NCBI RefSeq assembly: GCF_014204795.1
Contig: NZ_JACHMB010000001.1
Location: 2,852,001 to 2,916,000 of the forward strand
Source: Nonomuraea jabiensis
Lineage (GTDB): Bacteria > Actinomycetota > Actinomycetes > Streptosporangiales > Streptosporangiaceae
Direction of reading: 5' to 3'
DNA length: 64,000 bases
Part shown: positions 41,694 to 49,849 of the stretch, one piece after another
Layout: the number at the start of each line of letters is the position of its first letter
Position numbering within the stretch: position 1 is the first letter of the stretch
The notes under the pieces: model-generated
Database searches by the model: none
What the model saw: the letters and a program-made list of their open reading frames with translations, nothing else
What the model was told of the DNA's origin: nothing
Translations under genes and position numbers: made by a program

Positions 41694-43115
41694 TCAGAGC
41701 AGGCGGCGGATGTCCCCGTACGCGCGGTAGAAGCCGCCCCGGCCGGCGGAGCGCACGCCGTCGACGAGGTAGCGGGCTCCGGCCTCCCGGATGTCCTTGG
41801 GGAACTGCACGTTCCACGACTCGTAGCCGGGGCTGACCACGCGGACGCGCAGCCGCTCGCCCTCCTTGAAGCACTCCACCACCACGCCGTCGCCCGCGTC
41901 GGTGGTGGTCTCCACCGTCACCGACGGCTCGACCACCTGCAGCGACGCGGCCGCCTTGACGTCGAGGGGCTGCGGCACGCTGCCCGCGCGGGCCGCGGCG
42001 ATGGCCGCCTCGCCGGCGTCGATGCAGGCCAGCGAGCCGTCGGTGGTGACGATGTAGAGGCGGTCGTCCAGGAACTGCATGGAGAACGCGGAGCCGCAGC
42101 CGGTGCCGAGCTTCCACAGCCGCTCGCCGGAGGCGTCGAAGCAGTAGACCGACGAGCGGTCGTCACCGGCGAAGACGTGGCGGCCGCCCGGCGAGGTGGC
42201 GCAGGAGTAGACGGCGCCGTCGCACTGGTAGGCGGCCTCGATCCGGCCGTCGCCCTTGGCCAGGCGGATCACGCGGCCCACGGAGCCGCGGGCGGTGCCG
42301 GCGTAGACGGAGTGCGCCTCCTGCCAGCCGAACAGCACCTGCTCGCCGAGTGCGGTCTGCCAGACGGGCGTGCCGTCCTGGACGTCGTAGCGGGCCACGC
42401 CCTTGGAGTGCCCGTGGTAGACCGAGTCCTCGTCGCACCTGACCATCCAGGCCGAGTCGCCGGCGACGCCGCGCGACCACTGGAACTCGTCCTCGTAGTC
42501 GATCGTGGTGACCCCGCCGGCGCGGTCGGAGACGCCGAGCACGCCGTCGTGGATGTCGAGCCAGTAGATGTCCACGTCGGCGGCTATCTCGTACGCGGAC
42601 CTCGGCACCTTGCCGCTCAGGTCGTACACGCGGCCGTCGTCGCAGCCGGCGTAGATCCAGAAGTCGTCGGCCACGATGCACTTGACGCCGTCCGGCAGCT
42701 TGAAGCGGCCGGTCACGGTGCCGGAGTGGGTGACGGTGTAGACGTCGCCGTGCTGGTTGCCGACCCAGCAGCGCTCGTCGTCCACGAAGATGCCGAACGC
42801 CGACGCCCCGCTGTCGAAGCGCCACAGGACCGGCGCCTGCTGGGCGGTCGACCGGGTGCTGGGGATGGCCCGGTGGGTGACGGCCCGGCGCTGGCGCACC
42901 CCGCGGACCGCCGGGGCGTACCCCTTGCGGGTCTTCTCGCCGATCTTCTTGGCGGCCGCGGCCTGGGCCTTGGCCTCGGTGGGGAAGTCGGTGACCTTGG
43001 TCTGGCCGGTCTCGCCGATGCGTCCGTACGTGATCGTGACGCGGGTGCCCGCCACGGTCACGTCATAGAACTTGTGCGATCCGCCGCCGTCCTCTGACAG
43101 CTCCAGGTAGGTCAT
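41694..43115 (-). CDS. WGR-domain plus PQQ-like beta-propeller protein, 473 aa
   Basis: Residues about 10-80 are a WGR domain (KFYDVTVAGTRVTITYGRIGETGQTKVTDFPTEAKAQ), a small nucleic-acid-associated module known from PARPs and the bacterial MolR group. The remainder is a quinoprotein-like propeller with repeated blades (GNQHGDVYTVTHSG, GCDDGRVYDLSG, GDDRSSVYCFDASGERLWKLGTG, LYIVTTDGSLACID). No signal peptide, so cytosolic. The WGR-propeller fusion is known from Streptomyces and relatives with no assigned role. Not obviously in an operon. Confidence 0.82.
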   Translation of the reverse strand: MTYLELSEDGGGSHKFYDVTVAGTRVTITYGRIGETGQTKVTDFPTEAKAQAAAAKKIGEKTRKGYAPAVRGVRQRRAVTHRAIPSTRSTAQQAPVLWRFDSGASAFGIFVDDERCWVGNQHGDVYTVTHSGTVTGRFKLPDGVKCIVADDFWIYAGCDDGRVYDLSGKVPRSAYEIAADVDIYWLDIHDGVLGVSDRAGGVTTIDYEDEFQWSRGVAGDSAWMVRCDEDSVYHGHSKGVARYDVQDGTPVWQTALGEQVLFGWQEAHSVYAGTARGSVGRVIRLAKGDGRIEAAYQCDGAVYSCATSPGGRHVFAGDDRSSVYCFDASGERLWKLGTGCGSAFSMQFLDDRLYIVTTDGSLACIDAGEAAIAAARAGSVPQPLDVKAAASLQVVEPSVTVETTTDAGDGVVVECFKEGERLRVRVVSPGYESWNVQFPKDIREAGARYLVDGVRSAGRGGFYRAYGDIRRLL

Positions 43116-43193
43116 GTCCGCACTTCTCCTGATTTGCCGGGCTTGATCACTTGCCCCGGAGAGTAGAGGACGGCGGCGACAAATCGCAGGAAG

Positions 43194-44543
43194 TTACTTG
43201 TCGTACTCGTACGCCCCGGCGTCGACCGCGCCGTCACTGCCGTCGATCGCCCGGCCGGTCACGTCGTTGTTGCTGAACTTGGTGATCCCGAAGTCGATGG
43301 CCGGGCTCCCGGCACGCAGGCTCAGCGGGTTGGCGGTGTTCGACAGGTTGAACAGCGGGTCGGCCGTGATGTTGTCGTGGCCGCCCATCTGGTGCTGCGT
43401 GGCGCCGAAGAACACGTTGTGGTGGCTGTCGGTGACGTTCGGGCCGTAGGCGGTCTTGGCCGTGACCTGGATGATGTTCTGCGACATCGACAGGTGGGCG
43501 TTGGTGCAACCGGCGTCGCAGACGACGCCCTGGGAGCCCGCCTGGGGCAGGTACACGGAGTTGTTGCGGAACACGGTGCCGAACACGGGCCCGTTCGGGT
43601 CGGGGTCCTCCCCGGGCTCCTGCGGGCCGCGGGTGACGAGGGCCGCGCCGGTCTTGGGGCCGGTGATCACGTTGTACTCGAAGACGTTGCCCGAGGTGCC
43701 GTCGGGGTCCACGGGGTTGCCGTCCTCGTCGACGTCATGGCTGGTGCCGAGCTCGGTGAAGGTCTCGTTGTCCACCGAGATGTTGTGGTGGATGCGGTTG
43801 CCGGAGCCGAGGAAGATCTCCACGGCCGCGCCGTCCAGCCCGTAGTCGAAGCTGTCCGCGATCGAGCCGCGGAACTCGTTCCAGCCGATGTCGGTGTTGT
43901 CGCCCTGGACGAGGATCGCGAACGCGCCCGAGTCGTCGTTGCGCGGCTCCTCGGTGTTCTTGCTCATGAAGTTGTTGTCGACGAAATCGTTGGCCGTCAC
44001 CGCGTTGTACTGCGCCTTCGGCGCGATGTAGACCCCGGCCGCGGCGCCCGTGATGTAGTTGCGCTCGATGACGTTGTCGTTGCCCGTCACCTTCACACCG
44101 GCCCACTTGCAGCGGCCGTCGTCCTGGGGAACTCCCACCTGCAGGTTGTAGACCTCGATGTGGTTGCCCCCCAGGCTCACGCACGCCTCGTCGTCCCCGG
44201 AGATGATCGGTCTGGCGGTGCTCGTGCCGTAGGTGTCCACGACGATCGGGGCCTGCGCGCTGCCCGACTCGGTGATCGCGAGTTGCTGCCCCTTCCACCT
44301 GCTGCCGCGCTTCAGCAGCAGCTTGGCGCCTTGGGGCAGATTCGCCGCGGTCGCCTTGGTGAGGGTCTTCCACGCGGTGGTCTCCGAGGTGCCCAAGGCG
44401 GAGTCGTTGCCGTTGACGGAGTCCACGTAGTAGACGGCGGCGGCCGCCGATGCGGTGCCCGGGGCCACGGTTGTGGCGAGGGTGGTGGCGACGAGCGCGA
44501 GCGTTGCCGTCGTCGCACCGGTCCGCAAGTTCCAGCCTGACAT
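43194..44543 (-). CDS. Secreted right-handed parallel beta-helix protein (pectate-lyase-like), 449 aa
   Basis: Signal peptide ending at TASA (about residue 33), then the fixed start AVYYVDSVNGNDSALGTSETTAWKTLTKATAANLPQGAKLLLKRG common to secreted parallel beta-helix proteins. Repeated turns with N-N or D-N ladders (GNDNVIERNYI, NAVTANDFVDNN, NRIHHNISVDN, GNVFEYNVI) form the solenoid. End PLSLRAGSPAIDFG...VDAGAYEYDK is the family's C-terminus. Probably a polysaccharide lyase or hydrolase; catalytic residues not assigned. Confidence 0.82.
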   Translation of the reverse strand: MSGWNLRTGATTATLALVATTLATTVAPGTASAAAAVYYVDSVNGNDSALGTSETTAWKTLTKATAANLPQGAKLLLKRGSRWKGQQLAITESGSAQAPIVVDTYGTSTARPIISGDDEACVSLGGNHIEVYNLQVGVPQDDGRCKWAGVKVTGNDNVIERNYITGAAAGVYIAPKAQYNAVTANDFVDNNFMSKNTEEPRNDDSGAFAILVQGDNTDIGWNEFRGSIADSFDYGLDGAAVEIFLGSGNRIHHNISVDNETFTELGTSHDVDEDGNPVDPDGTSGNVFEYNVITGPKTGAALVTRGPQEPGEDPDPNGPVFGTVFRNNSVYLPQAGSQGVVCDAGCTNAHLSMSQNIIQVTAKTAYGPNVTDSHHNVFFGATQHQMGGHDNITADPLFNLSNTANPLSLRAGSPAIDFGITKFSNNDVTGRAIDGSDGAVDAGAYEYDK

Positions 44544-44633
44544 TCAGCCTCCAGAACTGCCAGGGCTCCGTCACGCGACGAAGATCATCCCCGGCTTGCG
44601 GCTGACACATTAACTGGATTTAGTCGGAAAGTC

Positions 44634-44657
44634 CCGATTTTTCCTGACTCAAATCGG
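44634..44657. terminator. Hairpin between HATPase and beta-helix genes
   Basis: CCGATTT and AAATCGG (7-bp arms, 10-base loop) lie just beyond the HATPase stop. Read on the minus strand it is followed by GACTTTCC, a weak T-run. It may terminate the HATPase gene or belong to the beta-helix promoter. Confidence 0.4.
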
Positions 44658-44661
44658 ACGT

Positions 44662-45129
44662 TTAGGTCCCGGCCCGGATCGGCACCACGTTGCCGGGCGC
44701 CCCGCTCCGCGGCAGCGCGAACCAGGTGGCCTTGCCGACGAGATCGGGGTGGGTGACGTAGCGCTGGGGATGGCAGCCGTAGAACCCGTCGGAGAGCCTG
44801 GCGACGATCCGCAGCCCCCGCCCGTGCTCGGCCCGCACGTCCGGCGGGGCGGGCTCCGGCAGCAGCGGACTGCTGTCCACGACCACGCACATGATCTCTT
44901 TCTCGTCGATGTGCAGGGCCAGTTCGTACGGGCCGTCGCCGTACATCAGGGCATTGGTGATCAATTCACTCGCCATAAGGACGGCGTCGTCGACGAGATC
45001 CGAACAAAGGGAGAGTGCCGACAATTCTTCGCGGATGATCGCCCTCGCGTGGCCGACCGTCCGGACGTCCTCGTGCAGCGGCCACACGTACTGCAGCCGG
45101 CTCCGACGAGCTGATCGCAGCGTGGTCAT
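44662..45129 (-). CDS. HATPase-domain (RsbW-like) regulatory protein, 155 aa
   Basis: GHKL ATPase domain only: N-box SELITNALMYGDG (Glu55, Asn59), G1-type VVVDSSP and G2 HGRGLRIVARLSDG. Such stand-alone proteins are numerous in actinomycetes and act as anti-sigma or signalling kinases with STAS and PP2C partners. The N-terminal REELSALSLCSDLVDDAVL helix is typical. AGGAGAG lies before ATG 45129. No STAS gene is nearby; the PP2C at 6769 is the only candidate partner in the window, and distant. Confidence 0.9.
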   Translation of the reverse strand: MTTLRSARRSRLQYVWPLHEDVRTVGHARAIIREELSALSLCSDLVDDAVLMASELITNALMYGDGPYELALHIDEKEIMCVVVDSSPLLPEPAPPDVRAEHGRGLRIVARLSDGFYGCHPQRYVTHPDLVGKATWFALPRSGAPGNVVPIRAGT

Positions 45130-45343
45130 GGCATCTCTCTCCTGTGTTTGCCGGGGTTCCGGGACAGAGGGACAGCGAATGCGCGTTTCACTCAGCAAGA
45201 GGGCCCGCCTTTGGGTCGACGTACACGGCCGTCGAAACCTGTACGCACGGGGAGGCCATTTGGGTCGAATCTTCGGGGAGAAATCGCAATTCTTTTTAGC
45301 CGCCGCCCGAAACGACGGGTATGGGCCCGGGTATGGCCCTGCC

Positions 45344-45520
45344 ATGAGCACTGACGAGAACACATCCGAGATCGACTCCCAGCCCCCCGCCGCCGCCCGC
45401 CGGCCGGGCAGGCGTGGAGAGCCGCCGCCCAAGCCCAAGCCCGCGGGGATGCAAGCGCTGGAGCAGGCGCTGTCGCGGGCGGGCAAGGAGCTGAAGGACA
45501 TCCTGTCGGTCCGGCCATGA
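45344..45520 (+). CDS. Small hypothetical protein, 58 aa
   Basis: MSTDENTSEIDSQPPAAARR, then a Pro/Lys/Arg-rich middle and an amphipathic helix QALEQALSRAGKELKDIL. Codon use is normal for the window, but no convincing ribosome site precedes ATG 45344. Divergent from the HATPase gene with 214 bp between; the low-GC stretch AATTCTTTTTAG (45289-45300) in that gap may be promoter material. Confidence 0.4.
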   Translation: MSTDENTSEIDSQPPAAARRPGRRGEPPPKPKPAGMQALEQALSRAGKELKDILSVRP

Positions 45521-45578
45521 CCACCGGCTCCTGAGGGCCCGGTTCGCGTCGCCGCCGCCGAGGCCCGGCGACGCGACC

Positions 45579-45669
45579 GGCTCAAGAGGTCTCGGCCACC
45601 CCGCTCGGCTCAGGAGGTCTCGGCCACCCGCGCTCGGCGGCGCGACCGGCTCAGGAGGTCTCGGCCACC
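45579..45669. repeat. Triplicated 22-bp unit covering a gene 3' end
   Basis: The unit GGCTCAGGAGGTCTCGGCCA with two further bases CC occurs at 45579-45600 (one change), 45607-45628 and 45648-45669. The last copy contains the stop and final codons (VAETS) of the molybdenum hydroxylase gene; the others repeat that end, stop included, downstream of it. Confidence 0.8.
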
Positions 45670-47948
45670 TCCGCGAGCAGGGACCAGAGCGAGTACGGGG
45701 TCAAGGGGACGTCGGTGATCCGGCCGGCGATCTCCGGGAGGGCGGCGGCCACGGCATTGGCGATGGCGGCCGGAGGGCCGATCGTGCCCGACTCCCCCAC
45801 TCCCTTCATCCCGCCGGGCGTCAGCGGCGACGGCGTCTCCAGCATCACGACCTCGATGTCCGGCACCTCCCGCGTCGTCGGCAGGAAGTAGTCGGTGATG
45901 GGCTGGCCTTCGGGGGTGTAGACGATCTCCTCGGTGAGCGCCTGGCCGATCCCCTGGACCACGCCGCCGCGGATCTGGCCTTCCACGACGGCCGGATTGA
46001 CCAGCACCCCGGCGTCGTTGACGACCCAGTAGCGCTCCACCTCGACGGCCCCGGTCTCCGGGTCCACGGCCACGGCGGCCGCGTGGGCCCCGTAGGCGAA
46101 CGTGTAGGCGTCGGGGTCGTAGCTGACCCGTTCCTCCAGGCCCGGCTCGACCCCGTCGGGCAGGTCCCAGCCGCGCCACGCCGACGTGGCCAGCTCCCGC
46201 AGCGTGAGGGAGGCCGCCGGGTCGCCCTTCACCCGCACCACGCCGTCGGCGATCTCCAGGTCGCCGGGGGCCGCCTCCAGGCGGTGCGCGGCCAGGGCCA
46301 CGAGCTTGCCGCGCAGCCGCTCCGCGGCCCGGGTGAGCGCCCCGCCGCCGACCACGAGCGAGCGGCTGGCGATCGACCCGACCGACGAGTACGGCGTGGC
46401 CGCCGTGTCCCCCAGCACCACCCGTACCCGCTCGATCGGCACCCCCACCCGATCGGCCGCGAGCTGGGCCAGCGCCGTCTCGATGCCCTGCCCTATCGAC
46501 ACCACCCCCGACGACACGACCACGGACGCGTCCTGCTCCATGCGCAGGAACACCGACTCGTAGCCGCCCGCCTGGATCCCGGTGTCCCTGAACTCCTTCG
46601 AGGGACCCATGCCCGTGGTCTCCACATGGCAGGAGTAGCCGATGCCGCGCCTGCGCCCGTCTGCCTTCTCGACGGGGGCGACCAGGTCGCGCAGGGTACG
46701 CAGGGCGTGCGGGTAGTCGCCGGAGTCGTAGCGCTGGTAGACGCGGTTGGTGTACGGCAGCTCGCCGGGCCCCAGCATGTTGCGCAGCCGCAGCTCGACC
46801 CGGTCGATCCCCAGCCGGCGCGCCGCCTCGTCGATCAGCCGCTCCCTGGTCAGGCTGCCCTCCGGCTGCCCGAACCCGCGGTAGGAGCCGGTCGGCGTGG
46901 TGTTCGTGACGACGCCGCGCACGCGTACCGCCACCCGGTCGAACCGGTACGGGCCCGGCAGCAGGGTGGCCGTCACCGCGAAGGTCGACGCGCCCACGTT
47001 CGAGGGGTGCGCGCCGAGGTCGCCGACCAGGTCCACGTACATCGCCACGAAGCGCCCGTCGCCGTCGAGTGCCAGCCGCGCCCGGTGCACGGCGGCGCGC
47101 GCCGGCAGCGTGGCGACCAACCGGTCGCCCGGCGACTCCGACCAGCTCACCGGCCGGCCCAGGCGCATCGAGGCCAGGCAGATGAGCGCCTCGTCCGGGT
47201 AGACGTGCTCCTTGCCGCCGAACCCGCCGCCCGTGTCGCGGCTGATGACGCGTACCCGGTCGTGGGAGAGCCCGAACGCCTCCGCCAGGTGCTCGCGCGC
47301 CTGGTGCGGCGCCTGCGAGGAGATGTGCACGGTCAGCTCGTCGTCGTCGTACGAGGCCACCACGCCGCGCGGCTCCATGGGGTACGGCGAGACCCGACCC
47401 ATCGTGAACGTCAGCTCCACGACGTGCGCGGCCCCCTCGACGAAGGCGGCGCAGTCCTCGTCGCCCATCGTGAAGTCGGTGAGCACGTTCGTGCCCCACT
47501 CCGGATACAGCAGCGGGGCGCCGTCCCGCATCGCCCGCTCCGTCCCGACCACCGCCGGCAGCTCGTCCAGCGAGAGATCGACGAGCTCGGCGGCGTCCCT
47601 GGCGGCCTCGGGGGTCCGGGCGACGACGAGCGCGAGCGGCTGGCCGGCGTACCTGATGGCGTCGTCCAGCACCCGGTAGGACTGCAGCCGCTGGCCGGGG
47701 GACAGGTGGACGCAGGGCAGGCGCAGGTCGGGGGCGTCGCCGGGGGTGATGACGTCGAGCACGCCCTCGACCGCCCAGGCCGCCTTGGCGTCGCAGCCGA
47801 GCAGCCGCCCGTGGGCGATGGGGCTGCGGACCACGTACGCGTGGACCGTTCCCGGCAGCCGCACCGCCCCGACGTACCTGCCTCGGCCGGTCAGCAACCT
47901 GGCGTCTTCCCGTCGCGGCGTCCTGGCGCCGACATAAGGCTCACCCAT
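45651..47948 (-). CDS. Molybdenum hydroxylase large subunit (xanthine dehydrogenase family), 765 aa
   Basis: Moco-binding catalytic subunit: N-terminal hammerhead domain (LLTGRGRYVGAVRLPGTVHA), Moco motif DTGGGFGGKEH (240-247), the active-site loop TGSYRGFGQPEG and the base Glu in GVGESGT (about 719). The loop is not the AYxCSFR of CO dehydrogenase, so it is an aldehyde/purine/aromatic hydroxylase of unknown substrate. ATG 47948. The medium FAD and small 2Fe-2S subunits that normally accompany it are absent on both sides, which is odd: they must be elsewhere, or electrons go to another acceptor. Confidence 0.9.
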   Translation of the reverse strand: MGEPYVGARTPRREDARLLTGRGRYVGAVRLPGTVHAYVVRSPIAHGRLLGCDAKAAWAVEGVLDVITPGDAPDLRLPCVHLSPGQRLQSYRVLDDAIRYAGQPLALVVARTPEAARDAAELVDLSLDELPAVVGTERAMRDGAPLLYPEWGTNVLTDFTMGDEDCAAFVEGAAHVVELTFTMGRVSPYPMEPRGVVASYDDDELTVHISSQAPHQAREHLAEAFGLSHDRVRVISRDTGGGFGGKEHVYPDEALICLASMRLGRPVSWSESPGDRLVATLPARAAVHRARLALDGDGRFVAMYVDLVGDLGAHPSNVGASTFAVTATLLPGPYRFDRVAVRVRGVVTNTTPTGSYRGFGQPEGSLTRERLIDEAARRLGIDRVELRLRNMLGPGELPYTNRVYQRYDSGDYPHALRTLRDLVAPVEKADGRRRGIGYSCHVETTGMGPSKEFRDTGIQAGGYESVFLRMEQDASVVVSSGVVSIGQGIETALAQLAADRVGVPIERVRVVLGDTAATPYSSVGSIASRSLVVGGGALTRAAERLRGKLVALAAHRLEAAPGDLEIADGVVRVKGDPAASLTLRELATSAWRGWDLPDGVEPGLEERVSYDPDAYTFAYGAHAAAVAVDPETGAVEVERYWVVNDAGVLVNPAVVEGQIRGGVVQGIGQALTEEIVYTPEGQPITDYFLPTTREVPDIEVVMLETPSPLTPGGMKGVGESGTIGPPAAIANAVAAALPEIAGRITDVPLTPYSLWSLLAEVAETS

Positions 47949-48014
47949 GGTCCCGATTCTGAGCGCGCCCGCCCGGACTGTCGATGACCCCAAGGCAACC
48001 ACGGACGGCGGGCC

Positions 48015-49463
48015 TCATACGACCTCGAAAGCCGCCATCATCGCCATGTCCTCGTGTTCGAGGTTGTGGCAGTGCAGCACGTACCGCCCCCGATAGTCGG
48101 TGAACCTGGTGACGATCTCCACGGTCTGGGCCTCGCGTAGCTCCACGGTGTCCTTCCACGCGGGCGGCCCCTGCGGTCGCTCCCCGTTCACCGTCAGCAC
48201 CTGGAAGTGGTCGAGATGCAGGTGCACGGGATGGGCGACGTCACTGGTCAGCCGCCAGACCTCGACGTCCCCCAGCCTGGACCTGGCCTCCACGCGCTTG
48301 GGGTCGAACGGCTTGCCGTTGATCAGCCACCCCATCCCCCCGCTGCTGAACTCGAACTCCCGCGTCACCTTCGCCTTCCCGGGGTCGAGCGCCTCCACCG
48401 TGGACAGCCGCGCCGGCACGGCCGACTCGTCCCTCTCGTCCCGGTCCACGGCGAACCGCATGACCCTCGCCTGCGCGCCCTCCCCCGCCAGGTTCCGCAG
48501 CTCGACCTGCTGACCCACCTTGTACGCGGAGAAGTCGACCACCACGTCGGCCCGCTCGCCAGGAGCCAGCCGGAGCTGCCGCACCGTACGCGGCTGAGCC
48601 AGCAGCCCGCCGTCGGAGCCGATCTGGACCAGCGGCCCACCGGTCGCCAGCTCGTACGTCCGGGCGTTGGAGGCGTTGCACAGCCGCAGCCGGTACCGGG
48701 CCCTGGCCACCCGCAACTCGGGCCACGGCGCCCCGTTCACCAGGATGACGTCCCCGAGCACGCCCCCCATGTACGCCTCCCGCACCCCCGGCCGGCCCTC
48801 CAGCGCCGGATACAGCATCGTGCCGTCGGCGGCGAACGACCGGTCGCAGATCAGCAGCGGCAGGTCGCGCTCCCCGGCGGGCAGCGGCAGCGCCTCCTCC
48901 TCCGCGTCCCGCACCAGGAACATCCCGGCCAGCCCGCGCCAGACCTGCGGCCCCGTGTAGTCCATGCGATGGTCGTGGTACCAGAGCGTGGCGGCCCGCT
49001 GCTCCAGCGGGAACGCGTACTCGCGGGACGCCCCCGGCGCCACCAGGTCGGTGGGGAAGCCGTCGGACTCGGGCGGGGTGTGCCCGCCGTGCAGGTGCAG
49101 GACGGTCGGCTCGCCGAGCTGGTTGACCAGCTTCACGACGGTCCGCCGCCCGGCGCGCGCCTCGATGGTCGGCCCGGGGAAGGTGCCCCCGTACCCCCAG
49201 ATCCCGGTACGCAGGCCCGGCAGCACCTCCACCTCGGCCGCCCGCTCGGTCAGCTCGTAGAAGTCGGCCCCGCCCGCGCTGCGCACCGGCTTGGCCACCT
49301 CCGGGACCGGCAGCGGCACCGCGTACGGCCTGGGCAGCGGCGCCGTGCTCGCCAGGAGCTGCGGCTGCGGGGTGCCGGTGATCAGCGAGCAGCCCGGCAC
49401 AGCGGCCACCGCCACCGCGCCCAGTCCCAGCAGCCGCAGCGCGTCGCGTCGCGTGTGGGTCAT
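48015..49463 (-). CDS. Multicopper oxidase, Tat-exported lipoprotein-like, 482 aa
   Basis: Twin-arginine signal TRRDALRLLGLGAVAVAAVPGC with a lipobox Cys25. Four copper motifs complete: HLHGGHTPP (His123, His125), WYHDHRMD (His163, His165), HPVHLHLDHFQV and HCHNLEHEDMAMM (Cys465, His470, axial Met475). Three-cupredoxin architecture of the laccase/CueO kind; oxidises metals or phenolics with O2. ATGA overlap with the DUF6220-like gene upstream, so they are co-translated in a three-gene operon starting at 50841. Confidence 0.93.
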   Translation of the reverse strand: MTHTRRDALRLLGLGAVAVAAVPGCSLITGTPQPQLLASTAPLPRPYAVPLPVPEVAKPVRSAGGADFYELTERAAEVEVLPGLRTGIWGYGGTFPGPTIEARAGRRTVVKLVNQLGEPTVLHLHGGHTPPESDGFPTDLVAPGASREYAFPLEQRAATLWYHDHRMDYTGPQVWRGLAGMFLVRDAEEEALPLPAGERDLPLLICDRSFAADGTMLYPALEGRPGVREAYMGGVLGDVILVNGAPWPELRVARARYRLRLCNASNARTYELATGGPLVQIGSDGGLLAQPRTVRQLRLAPGERADVVVDFSAYKVGQQVELRNLAGEGAQARVMRFAVDRDERDESAVPARLSTVEALDPGKAKVTREFEFSSGGMGWLINGKPFDPKRVEARSRLGDVEVWRLTSDVAHPVHLHLDHFQVLTVNGERPQGPPAWKDTVELREAQTVEIVTRFTDYRGRYVLHCHNLEHEDMAMMAAFEVV

Positions 49464-49849
49464 TGCCGCGCCATGACCCGGTTGAGCTGCTCGACGCCTC
49501 CGTGGAACATCAGCACCCCCAAGGGCACGTGCAGGACCTTCAGCCCGGCGACTCCGAGAATCGCCTGCACCACCGTGGCCACCAGAAGGATCACTGCCGG
49601 AAGGATGAACGTGGCCTTCCCACCGCCGGGCCAGCGGACAAGGATCGCCACGACGACATGGACGATCCCTATGACGAGCAGGGCGACGGCCGTAGCCATG
49701 TGCAGCGACCGGCCGCCGGGCGTGGAGAGCAGCAGGCCCGCCGCCACCGCCTCGAACAGCAGTGCGACGGCGTGCAGGGGCGCCACGACCTTGAGCGCCC
49801 ACATGGGCCAGGTCGCCGGCGGGGCGGCAAGGGTCTGTTGCGCGGTCAT
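49460..49849 (-). CDS. DUF6220-like four-helix membrane protein, 129 aa
   Basis: Four TM helices with AAGLLLSTPGGRSLHMATAVA, VVVAILVRWPGGGK and KVLHVPLGVLMFHGGVEQ. Paralogue of the protein at 13110, sharing the histidines at helix ends. Middle gene of the AhpD-like - DUF6220 - multicopper oxidase operon, with 4-base overlaps on both sides (AGGAGAT ribosome site before ATG 49849). Its place between a redox enzyme and a copper oxidase makes a membrane electron-transfer role plausible but unproven. Confidence 0.78.
   Translation of the reverse strand: MTAQQTLAAPPATWPMWALKVVAPLHAVALLFEAVAAGLLLSTPGGRSLHMATAVALLVIGIVHVVVAILVRWPGGGKATFILPAVILLVATVVQAILGVAGLKVLHVPLGVLMFHGGVEQLNRVMARQ

Noticed and set aside
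45651..47948. CO dehydrogenase large subunit (CoxL).
   Set aside because: The active-site loop reads SYRGFGQPE rather than the CoxL AYxCSFR motif, so only the general molybdenum hydroxylase family is supported.
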